64,000 nt of DNA from Rhododendron vialii (lineage: Eukaryota; Streptophyta; Magnoliopsida; Ericales; Ericaceae): NCBI RefSeq assembly GCF_030253575.1, contig NC_080560.1, positions 37,341,001 to 37,405,000 on the forward strand, in the 5' to 3' direction. The notes below the pieces were generated by a model. It saw nothing but the letters and a program-made list of their open reading frames with translations. It searched no databases and was not told the DNA's origin. Below are positions 11,601-24,400 of the stretch, in pieces. Made by a program: the position numbers and the translations under genes. Within the stretch, counting starts at the first letter, position 1, and every line of letters begins with the position of its first letter.

Positions 11601-13236
11601 TGACTCCACAATTCAGTATCATCCGGGTAAAGCCAACGTAGTAGCTGATGCTTTGAGTAGGAAGTCTGCGGGCACTTTGGCTTCTTTGCGGAGCACACAA
11701 GAGAATTTACTTGCTGATCTACGTTCTTTGCGGGTAAAACTTTCCGTTAATGGAACCGTTCTACTAGCTAGTCTTACTCTTAAACCCCTTCTAGTAGATC
11801 GTATTCGAGAAATGCAACAATCGAATTTGGAAGGGATTAAGAAGAAGGTTAAGGAAGGAAAACATAAGGACTTTGCAATGAGAGATGAAAATGTTTTGTA
11901 TTTTGGGAACCGGTTATGTGTACCTAATGATCCGTCTTTGAAAAGAGAAATTCTTGAGGAGGCTCATAGTAGCGCATATGCTATGCATCCTGGCGGTACC
12001 AAAATGTATCGTGACCTTCGAGAGAATTATTGGTGGGCTGGTATGAAGCGTGATATTGCTAAATTTGTATCCGAGTGTTTGATATGTCAACAAGTGAAGA
12101 TAGAACATCAGCATCCTGCAGGTTTGTTGCAACCTCTTCCTATTCCGGAATGGAAATGGGAACATATTACTATGGATTTTGTCGTAGGATTACCTCGAAC
12201 CAAAACAGGAAATGATAGTATATGGGTAATCGTGGATAGACTTACTAAATCTGCACATTTCTTGGCTGTTAAAAGCACACATTCATTGGATAAACTTGCT
12301 AGCATATATGTGGATGAAATTGTTCGACTACATGGCGCTCCAGTTTCTATTGTTTCAGATAGAGATCCCAGATTTACTTCACGATTTTGGCCTAGACTTC
12401 AAAATGCTATGGGTACTACTCTGAAATTCAGTACAGCATTTCATCCTCAGACTGATGGACAGTCCGAGCGTACAATTCAAACTTTGGAAGATATGTTGCG
12501 AGCTTGTGTACTTGATTTCCAGGGTAGTTGGGATCAATATTTGTCTCTTATTGAATTTGCTTATAGCAATAGTTATCACTCAAGCATTGGCATGGCACCA
12601 TATGAAGCATTGTACGGCTGAAAATGCAGGACTCCAGTGTGCTGGGGAGAGGCGGGTGAAAGGAAGTTAGTAAGCGAAGAGGAGTATCTAGGTCCAGAAT
12701 TAGTAAAAGCTACTATTGATAAGGTAAAAGTGATTTAAGAGAAGTTGAAGATAGCAAAAAGTCGACAAAAAAGTTATGCTGATACAAGACGAAGAGACTT
12801 GGAGTTTAATGTGGGCGATCAAGTATTTGTCCGAGTGTCACCATGGAAAGGGCGGTTGAGATTCGGTAAAAAGGGTAAATTAAGTCCAAGATATATTGGG
12901 CCTTATGAGATTGTGAAACGGGTGGGTTCGACAGCATATCAACTAGATTTACCATCAGAATTGGCTAAGATGCACGATGTTTTTCACGTATCCATGCTTC
13001 GAAAGTGCAAAGGAGATTCATCTAATGTGGTTCCTCAAATAGTGGAATTGAAGGATGATATGACCTATGTCGAACAACCAGTTCAGATTTTGGATCACAA
13101 AGAACAAGTCCTTCGCAACAAAACCATATCGTTAGTAAAGGTATTGTGGAGGAGTCGTTCAACAGAGTATGCAACGTGGGAAGCTGAAACTAACATGCGG
13201 AAGCAATACCCTCATTTATTTGGACAAGGTAAATAA
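8610..13236 (+). pseudogene. Broken gag-pol polyprotein of the gypsy element
   Basis: Starts at ATG 8610, 180 bp after the primer site. A frame change near 8885-8893 separates the gag N-terminus from the rest; downstream all segments lie in one frame but are cut by TAG (9493-9495), TGA (12619-12621) and TAA in the stretch before 12745. In order: gag domain; two CCHC zinc knuckles (about 9568-9675); aspartic protease with DSGS near 9889; reverse transcriptase with the FIDD active site near 10885-10896; RNase H; integrase with an HHCC zinc finger and D, D, E residues, ending in the last two segments; then a chromodomain-like tail ending QYPHLFGQ. In reverse transcriptase a usual glycine (DLRSGYHQ) is arginine. 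A dead copy. Confidence 0.95.
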
Positions 13237-13256
13237 ATTTCGGGGACGAAATTTTA

Positions 13257-13271
13257 TTAGGAGGGGAGAAT
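13257..13271 (+). other. Polypurine tract of gypsy element
   Basis: AGGAGGGGAGAAT immediately before the 3' LTR. Confidence 0.75.
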
Positions 13272-13591
13272 TGTAACACCCGTTCCGAGCATGCACGTGC
13301 ATTGCATATGACATTTAATTATGTTGCATAGGTCATGCTAATTGTTACACGTGTTGGGTTATCGTTCACATTTCATTCATAAATTGTTTAGCGATACATG
13401 ATTAAGTTTGAGGGTTTAATTAAGTTAATTAAAAGTGTTTGACTTGGTTGGTGGAATGAAGGGTGGAGATGAGTTATGACACATTTAAACCTATACACCC
13501 AACCTCATGGGATAATTCTTCTCTAATAAATCTAGCTTCTACCGTATTCTACACTATTCCACACCCTTCCACCGTTTCTTTTGTATCACGT

Positions 13592-13622
<31 letters not shown>

Positions 13623-15368
13623 GAAGAAGTAGAAGAAGAAGAAGAAGAAAAGGAGGAATTGGGGAAATCTAATTGAAGGTAAACCCTATTTTATACCTAA
13701 TCTATGTATTGGGTATTGATCAAACATGTTTATACCTGGATATTCTTGTAGTTTAAATCCTAATTGGTTCATAAGAGAATGGATTTTAACCTAGCAAATT
13801 CGTTCATCTTTGGGACATGTCTCAATTCTGTCAATTAGAGCTTGAACTTGACTGAATCTGTCATGTTCTTAACGAATTTTTCTCACTGACTTGCCGACCT
13901 TGTAATTTTCTGAAATTTTTACTGGAGATGGATATGCATGTCTAGTTGATTGGGTAAAATTTTCAGAATTTATTTCAAAGAGAAGAAAAAGTTAAAAATC
14001 ACGCACCGAACTGCTGCTGTGAAACTCGTATTGCTGACTGCACTGACACAAGTTGGGAAAACAGTCATATCTCCTAGCTCGAGACTCGAAATCACATTCC
14101 GCTTGTTTTGCTGAAAACTAGATTTGTAGGGCTTTCCAACGGTGCAACCCGTGTGCTGTGGTTATGCCCGAGCAATAACAGATTTGCTGTTAAAGTTGAC
14201 CCAAAATCTGTCTCTGGTCCAGTTTTGGTGTTTTGTTAAGTTATAGTCGCGAGGCCGTAGTAAGGTTACCCGAACCCCATTTTTTATGAATGACCTGTCG
14301 ATTCGAAGAGGAAGAAGTTAACTTTTCAACGGTTTAAGTGAAATTCTTAGAATTCACGATTATGTACTAGATATGGTCAGAACCGTACATGTTGGTCATG
14401 GTCTAAGTCTTATTCTTGGGAATTCTTGTATCAAATTTTATTGAATCATCTTTGGGCATTAAAACACATCACCCATCATTTTTATTGCATTTAGCTTGCA
14501 TTTTAACATGAGTTGGTGTATGAAATATACTAAGTGTAGTGTCATTCATATTCTAGGATCGGGGGACGAGTCTCCACCTCAAAGTTGAGAAGGGAGCCTT
14601 TCGCTTTTGTCTTTTGGATCTTGAAGGTGAGTGTGCTATTTCATTGAAGTGGCTAGCTAAAAATAAACTTATCATTTTTCTGCAAATGTTGGAAATTTTG
14701 ACGGTAGTGATATGGATCAAGTTGCTTGAAACATGATTTATTTCAAGAGCATGCCATAGCTGTATTGTTGGTTGGAATTGTTTTCTTCTTGATGTACACA
14801 AGAAGGGTATAAATTGTCTGTTTGCTGTACACAAACAGGGTATAAATTGTTGGAAGTACCCTGTTCACAGGGTCACGGTACCGTCATAACTCCTGGTTGC
14901 GAGGGAAGCAACCCTATGGTTTCTTGAAATATTGTGCTTATTTAATGGTTGTGAAAAATAACTTGTTTCTTGCTAAATATGGTTAGAAGCATTACTCGAT
15001 CCATGTTTGCTCGTGTAAATTGTTTTATGCTTTTTGCTTGAATGAAGTAGTAACACTCACAATCCTTCCAGGTAACTGAAGTAGAGTTTTGGTCCACTAC
15101 TGGTCTGACAGGCTGTAGGAGCGAGGACGAGGGTCAACTTGGTGTCCTTTTGGATAGTACATTTTGTGATATCAATTTTTGGAGAGTTGTCGTACCTTAT
15201 GTGGATGCAACTCATCTTGTAAAGTTCTCTTGTAAATTTTATTTTGGAAGCCGGTTGTAATATACTTAATTGACTTTGTCTTGCGTTTATGAAATGAATT
15301 TCATTAAGGTTGATATTAAGCTTTTATTAAAACTGATTATGTTAATCCTTCTAGAGCGGGTCGTTACA
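13272..15368 (+). repeat. 3' LTR of gypsy element
   Basis: 2097 bp, TG...CA, near-identical to 6311-8429. It is followed directly by the target duplication catac. Confidence 0.95.
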
Positions 15369-15409
15369 CATACATATGTATGTATATATATACAATAACA
15401 ACAATTAGA

Positions 15410-15780
15410 TCACTTTCGGTAACAACATGTCGGAAATAAGTACAAAATTCAGTAACTAACTGTCGAATTATATCTACGAAAATCATACATAACATTTCGG
15501 TAAATAGCTGTTGAAAACAAGATTATATTTCGGTAACTACATGTCGAAAATATATTCAACATTTGGTAAACAACTGCCGAACTACTATATATGAAAATCA
15601 TACATACATTTCGATAAATAGCTGTTAAAAACAAGATTATATTTCAGTAACTACATGCCGGAAATGCATATAACAAAAACAAGAAACATATATTTCGGTA
15701 ATTGGATGCTGAAAATGTATCTCAATTTTGGTAACTAACTATCGAGTATGATAATATTTTACAGTGGTTAGCTACCAAAA
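15410..15780. repeat. Short inverted-repeat units inside the Harbinger-like element
   Basis: At least eight units of the type TTCGGTAACTACATGTCGAA, each an imperfect hairpin with TTCG/CGAA arms, spaced about 30-60 bp apart. Part of the stretch (from about 15485 and 15599) repeats with a period near 113 bp. Non-coding. Confidence 0.55.
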
Positions 15781-16247
15781 TTACTTACTTTATTCTTTCG
15801 GACCAGACACATCGAAAAACTGGGTTTTGTAAACCCAGACGTCACAACAACAAAAAACAGGAGAATGATGGAGAAGAGAAGAACAGGAGAAGAGAAGATG
15901 AAGAATAGGGGGAGGTCGCCTGGTGTGTGTTTTTTTTAAAAAAAAAAAACGTGAATGATGATTTAGAGGGAAGGGGGAAGAAGATAATTTAGGGGTTTTG
16001 GTCATAAGGGCATATAGGTCATTTCATGTATAGGTATAAGGGTAAGTAGGTCATTTTGTATTAGGGGGTCATGTTGTAATTAGTTAAAAAATTTTAACGG
16101 GTTAAGGGAGAAAATACGGGACTGTGAATAGTCGCCCCTAAGGTATAATACCTTTAAGAGTACCTAGGCTATTGTAGGTTACTTTTTTTGAATTTATTAC
16201 TCTACTTAAGAGAAAAAGGAAAAGTAAAGAGTCTTATGTATATGCTC

Positions 16248-16945
16248 GTAGGGGTATTTAAATTCTCTTGGAGGTATTTGGGTACCACTTTAATTTCGGC
16301 TCAAAGTTGCCCAAAACCTCCATCGACAACAAGCCATTTTTCATATAAGGGGACTTAAACAGGATTCATCGTGGTTTCATTTGAGGATACGACCCGTTCA
16401 TTTTTGTTGACTTCGATTCATAAATCATTCATGCAAAAAATGAGGTTTGCGGACGTTGTTAGAAGACTTGGTCGAATCCCACTGTTCAATTTCAAGTTGA
16501 TAGTGTTGTTTGCTCAACCTAATTTTTTGTATGTATGAACTCATATATCGAGATTTATGAAATAAACTGCACGCTTAGATTGTTGAATAAAATCACGCGC
16601 GTTCCATTTTGCATTATTTCGAGATTCAAAAAAGAATCGTTGAGCAAGATCATCTTGATTATGTGGCGACAACTCACCTTAAAAGAGTGTTTTTTCAGGA
16701 AGGGATTTTCGCACTTCCCATAAATCAATATAGAGTGATTTTCGCACTTTTCAAATTATTAACTTTTAACGATAAAAAAATTAACTTTTGAAGAGTGCGG
16801 TTAACAATTTGAGGACTGCGAAAATCAAAATTTTTTATTTTTTTTCTTGCTTTTCTAATCTAACGTTTGAGGAGCGCGGTTACTCTCCTGTGTGTTCCTG
16901 TTTTCCCTCCCACCTGCTACCATCCAAACGAGCCCTTATGAAGCC
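16248..16945. other. Intergenic, nothing recognised
   Basis: AT-rich spacer upstream of the ribosomal protein gene. Only short frames (60-62 codons) without motifs. Confidence 0.5.
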
Positions 16946-17151
16946 TGTCAAAGCCCACTAGCCCACATCATTCAAAGCCCAAATCCCAGCTGGCCTTGTG
17001 GGCCGACGGCATTTTCTCTCTCGTGCTATATATATCTCGCTGCAAGCCTGCCTGCACCCACCACGTATATATATCCCCATATCCTCACACTCTTATCCTC
17101 CAAACCCTAGCCGCTGCTACTCACCGAAGCTCCATTCGGAAAAACTAGGGT
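16946..17151 (+). promoter_or_regulatory. RPS15 promoter: site II motifs, TATA, telo-boxes
   Basis: Site II-type GCCCA/TGGGC motifs cluster at 16953, 16961, 16977 and 16999. A TATA-like CTATATATAT lies at 17025-17034. A telo-box AAACCCTA at 17102-17109 and an inverted one (ACTAGGGTT, 17144-17152) fall in the presumed 5' UTR. Site II plus telo-box is the known signature of plant ribosomal protein genes, coupling them to cell growth through TCP-type factors. Confidence 0.75.
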
Positions 17152-17181
17152 TCACCCATCCCCCCTTCTCTCTCTCCAACA

Positions 17182-19618
<2,437 letters not shown>

Positions 19619-19679
19619 AGCACCTTTGGCAAGCAAAATCTGGAAATGAGACTTTTATTTTCGAGTAACATCTATGTTT

Positions 19680-20362
19680 ATTCAATTTGAATGGTCGTGT
19701 GTTAGTAACTTCAATATGTTGCTGGATTTTGAATTTAGATGATCTAGCCCAGACGATTTTTGGTTTTAGTTATGTGGTTTTGCCGGGGGCATAATTTGAG
19801 TATTTTGCAATGCTTTATAAAGTTCTGATGCATATGTTATGTTGTTTTGCTTTTTCTGCAATGGCTTGATTTATGCTGTTTCACTGTCTTTGATAACCTT
19901 GTGTCTAGCTGTGAAAAATAAGTTGAACAGTTGATTTTTTTTAATCTGAGCTTTACAGTTGGACTGTTCAAGCTTGATTTGATTCTTAAAGATGTTTTAT
20001 CTGGCTTGTTTAGGATGCAAGTCGATTTGAAACAAGCTGATCACGAGCCGATCTTGAGTAGTGACCAATTATCATAAGTTGAATGAGTCAAGTAGTTTGA
20101 GCTTGGTTTGAAAGCTTAACATGTTACAAAAATTGTTAAAGCTTGGCTTATTATTGTTACAAACCGATTTCAAATGAGCTTTTAAAGGTCGAACTCAAGC
20201 TCGAATTAGAACTTATTGATTCATTTATCAGCCCTAATAGTCTCTTGTTTTTGCTAATCATTTTTGAAGCCACAACTGCAAGTAGTTCCGTACAGCATTT
20301 GTTCCCAATTTGGGCGATGGCTTTAGGGATCTTTGTCCGGTGCGATAAGGAAAGTTATATGA
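19680..20362. other. RPS15 3' flank, nothing recognised
   Basis: AT-rich sequence with the likely 3' UTR end, no gene or repeat identified. Confidence 0.5.
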
Positions 20363-20364
20363 TA

Positions 20365-20635
20365 CTCCCTCCGTCCCTTTTTAAATGTCCTGCTTCGTAA
20401 CTCTAACTTATTAAAAAGACATCATCATTATACCTTTCACATCAACTTTTTCCTCCACTTTCTCTACTTACCCATCATCATTACACTTTTATTCACTAAC
20501 TTTTCAAAATGGAATCTACTTTTAGGGACAAAATAGACAATTCACCAACTTTTACCCACTAACTTTACAAAATGGACACTTATTAAGGGACAGCCCAAAA
20601 TGGAATACTGGACTGTAATAAAGGGACGGAGGGAG
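20365..20635. mobile_element. Stowaway-type MITE (Tc1/mariner)
   Basis: Begins CTCCCTCCGTCCCTTTTT and ends with its inverse AAAGGGACGGAGGGAG, flanked by TA on both sides (20363-20364, 20636-20637). This terminal sequence is the hallmark of plant Stowaway elements. 271 bp, non-coding. Confidence 0.95.
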
Positions 20636-20637
20636 TA

Positions 20638-21457
20638 TCATTTTATATTTGGAGTCCGCAATATTAGTGCATGCTCTTCAATCCGAGTGGTTAATAATCA
20701 ACGGTGAAACGGTTTCTCTTAGTCGTCATTACATGGCAGGAATTGGTGATGCAATTGCAACTCCTGGTCACACCCGGTGAATACTAAATACAGTGAAGGG
20801 GATGACTGTTTATTTCAAATTTCCCTGGCCGTGATCATTAATCTAGACTGTGTCAAGCTTGATGAGGGACGCAATATCTGTAAGTTTTATCGGTCTCCCG
20901 GAGGACTCGTAGGTCACCACTGCCGAGCCAGCCAGGTTACATGGCACGAGAGAGCATTGTTCACAAAGGCTCGAACTTGCAACTTTCTGAACCCATACGG
21001 GCCATACTATGTGGGAGTTACCGTGTACCACTGAATTTTGTGCACTATATGGTTCATTTGGAGAAAAGGACTTGCGCCTACAAGAGTATCGAGTATGTGT
21101 AACCAAGTGATTAGTACGCGTTGCAAAGAGCAACCCTAGCCCGATAAAGCACAAAAGTGATTTTTTCTTATATTAACTATGTATAAGTTATGATCGACAA
21201 CTACAATGGACTATTTACCGGAAAAAATAACATGGACTGAAGATTGAGAAGCCGATACACGGATCGATTATTCCATGATGCATCTGTCTGTACCTTTGGC
21301 CAACCCAAATCCTTATCGAATGAAGCCATTCTCGCTGTTTGCTTTTCAAGAATCGCATGAATTCCACCTCTTCTTTTAATTAGCCAGATATGTGCAGTCC
21401 CGAAGATCATGATCCTCACATTCGAATCGCATGAATTCCTCCATTTCATCAACTAGT
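20638..21457. other. Intergenic, includes CFM3-like 3' flank
   Basis: No gene recognised. Several 70-100 codon frames occur on both strands around 20777-21154 but show no family motif. The left part of this stretch probably includes the 3' UTR of the downstream minus-strand gene. Confidence 0.45.
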
Positions 21458-24400
21458 TTATTGTGACTCATTGACGGCAGCTGCGTACGGATCATGATCC
21501 TCACGTTCTTCTGACTCTTGATCTTGGAAATCGTAGGGAAAATTTGTTTCCAAGTGGTGATTGTGAATCGAGTGCTCATTTTCATCTTCACCATCACTAT
21601 CCGTGTCGTACGTCTCAAGATATGTCTTGTCCTCGTCCTCGTCCCCTTCCTCCTATCACAAGACAAACGAATAAGAAATGAGAAGAAAATTTTTGTTATG
21701 AAAAACTGCAAATCAACTTGCTAGACAAGAAACAAAACAGAATGCCAAACGAGATATTGACCTCATTGTCCTCGTCTTCTGTCAAATAAGTAGAATCTAG
21801 TTTGTCATAAAGCTCCTTGTCTCCAGAGTCCCTTACAATACCAATTTGGTCCTAAAATTGAAAAGCAGAGACACAAGATTTAGGGAAATTGAAAAAATGA
21901 CACTATACTCAAATTAGAAGAGTCTAGAGAAAGTAAGAGGTCGTACAATTTCAGATCTTAGATTCCCCACTCTTGTTTCCAGAGTTGAAATATGATTAAG
22001 GAGAGCCTGTGATCAGGACATATAACACAGAAGTTAAGTATGCAAGTCACCGGGTAGATATAGAGAAAACATATCCAGCATGCCAAATCACCCTGTGTGT
22101 GTGTGTGTTTGGGTTCGGGGGGGGGGGGGGGGGGGGGGGGGGGTTGTGCGTGTGTTGTGTGGAGAAGGGGAAGAAGAGAGGATGCCATGTTGAAGAAATA
22201 TTCACATGCCCTTCCTTGACTCTTAATTTCCGGGTCATCTGCTTGTTGCTTAAAAATAACCAACAAGCAACATTCTCTCTTCTAAATAAGCAAATAAGAC
22301 AAAAGATGTCAAAAGATTTTGCTTATTCTTAGTTTCTACTAAATAAGCATGTAAACAGTGAGAAACATATTCTCAGACTGGCCCCATGTAGTGGCCGTTT
22401 GGTGGTACTGCTCGTAGACCAATCAACTGATGGAGGATTTTACTGAGTTACTATGCAGTAATGATCCGGCCACGAAACACATGGAACACTGGTTTTAGGC
22501 TTTTAGCTCAATATCCAGACAAGTACATGTTTTTATCAATGTATTAAAGGGAAGAAATACCTCACGCCTTTGGATCTCAATTGAACGTGCCAAAGCCTTC
22601 CGCTTGGTCAAAAGATTCTTTGGCCTTAGAAAAGCAGGTCGCTGATAGTCCTTTCCCCGAAACACAATTACGGCATACCCTTTGGATATTTTGTCGACTG
22701 ATACCAAAACACCACCACTCTCAGATTCCAGTGACAGTGCAACATTTTTTACCTGGTCAAAGCTCTTGGCATTTACAATGATCTTAACCAATTCTCGGTA
22801 CTTCCAATGCAAGTGCATGTTCTCCACTGTTCCATCAAACACTCCACGCCTACCTGAATAAAATGCTAGCACTTAATACCTGAATTCCTTAGGGTGTACT
22901 TGGATCAAGGATTTGGCAAGAAAAAAGAAGAAGAAATGGAAAAGTTGAAAGATCCAACAGTTGTGATCCGAGAGAGAGTGAGTGAGTTACCAAGAAGCAA
23001 GTAGGCTTTCATCCTCAAACCAAGCTTGCGAAACATATACCTCTCCTCATCAGTTATGCTATCTGGGTCCGCTGCGCGATCTGATGGTGCTAAAGACTTC
23101 TCTGCCTTTTGTAAGGCCCGTTCGGCTTTCATGAGCTTCCTCTCAGCCTGTTAAGAGAGTTTCTCTTAATAATGCGACAGAGACCTGGAAAGTGAACTGT
23201 TTCCAACTACTCCCACAGACTCCATATGTTTGCACATTTTCACTACTCCGGACATCTTCAAAGAATGTCTATAAAATGATTTTCACTACGCCCTATCATT
23301 CATTTTTAAATTGTTTTGGTCACGTCTCATTGCCTGTTGACAAGAATATATTGGACATTTTTAAAAGATCGGCTATGATTTCTAACTTATTCCTTGTTAG
23401 ATAAATTTCAATACTTTGCCGGCAAGAACTAACAGAGATGTTTTGATTCGTAAAGAAGCTAAATATTATTTTGGTTATCCTATCATTTTCCTTTTCCCTC
23501 CCGAAATACATGACCTTAAACACAACCTAGAAACTGTAAAAAAAAAAAAAAAAACTAGCAAGCAGGCTAAATTCATAGCGATGGTATAAACAGACTCGAG
23601 TTTAAAGGGACTTACAAAAGCAAGCTTGCTCTCAAGCTTTCTAACAAGGTTGGCATGCTTTAACATCTCTGCTTCTCTCATCACTTTTACCTTGTCGCGA
23701 TTGTCCATTGTTTTTCCCCACCGAGCACTGGCATCCAATGTTTCCTCAAGTGAACCGGCAGTTTGAAATTCATCATTTATTTCAACCTTTGGTATCACCA
23801 TGGCTGTAGCTCTTAACCGTGCTTGCTCCTCTTCATCTTGAAGGGTCTTTGCCAATCTCTCTTTTTCAAGTAATGCTTCTGCCACCTCCCGTGACAAAAA
23901 ATTCTTTCCCCTATAAAACACTAAGAAATCCTTGTTTCTGGAGAGAAGGATACCGCCTGTCAGTTTCTGCATCGGATAAATATTGTTATTTCTCAACAAA
24001 ATATTATGTGTCCAAGTCGGAACACGCAGTCGATAAAGTGTGCACAAATAGAATAGTAGTGAATTAAACGCATGAAAGCTTCAAGCCTTCAACCTCTATT
24101 AACCTTACCCAAATTGATTCCGCCTGCAAGTGGACAAGCAGCACATGGGAGTACCAACAAAAAAAAAGATTCCTGAGAGAAAGCAAACTAAAATTTTTGC
24201 CTTGCTTTTCGGTACCTATGTAATAAAAATTCCCAATTTTTCATCAAACAAAGCGCTGTGCTAGAGAAACAGACCCTAAGAACTTTTGTAAACTGAACGC
24301 TCATTTCACATTTTAACAAATCAATGATTTCTGAATACAATGAAAGGAAGTCCTAGCTGTAACACCCCAAGTAGACCACTGCCCAATACCTTGATTTTGA

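Larger units (their letters stand above)
6311..15368 (+). mobile_element. Full-length Ty3/gypsy chromovirus-type LTR retrotransposon
   Basis: Two LTRs (6311-8429 and 13272-15368), both TGTAACACCC...GTCGTTACA, are flanked by a perfect 5-bp target duplication catac (6306-6310 and 15369-15373). A primer site close to the initiator-Met tRNA type and a polypurine tract are in place. Domain order gag, protease, reverse transcriptase, RNase H, integrase is that of Ty3/gypsy. The C-terminal segment after integrase resembles the chromodomain-like tail of plant chromoviruses, and the long LTRs suggest the Tekay/Del group; that subgroup is my inference. The coding region has one frameshift and three in-frame stops, so the copy cannot encode its own proteins. 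I count about 27 substitutions between the LTRs. Confidence 0.95.
5977..16138. mobile_element. PIF/Harbinger-like TIR element, interrupted by a gypsy element
   Basis: Left end GGGGCGACTATTTGCAG and the inverted right end GGGGCGACTATTCACAG start imperfect terminal inverted repeats of about 40 bp. They are flanked by a 3-bp direct repeat TAA (5974-5976 and 16139-16141), as expected for PIF/Harbinger or Tourist-like elements. Without the inserted retrotransposon the element would be about 1.1 kb and encodes no transposase I can see, so it is non-autonomous. The retrotransposon split it at the sequence catac. Confidence 0.7.
5911..16247. repeat. Short repeat, copy B, interrupted by nested elements
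   Basis: Bases 5911-5973 and 16142-16247 together reproduce copy A (5580-5752). The interruption is the TIR element at 5977-16138 with its TAA target duplication. Confidence 0.6.

Noticed and set aside
20777-21154. Overlapping frames on both strands, one with a tRNA-like GTTCGAGCC motif
   Set aside because: Box order is reversed for a pol III promoter and no protein family is visible.
22009-22332. Poly-Gly frame and its poly-Pro shadow
   Set aside because: By-products of the G run in an intron.
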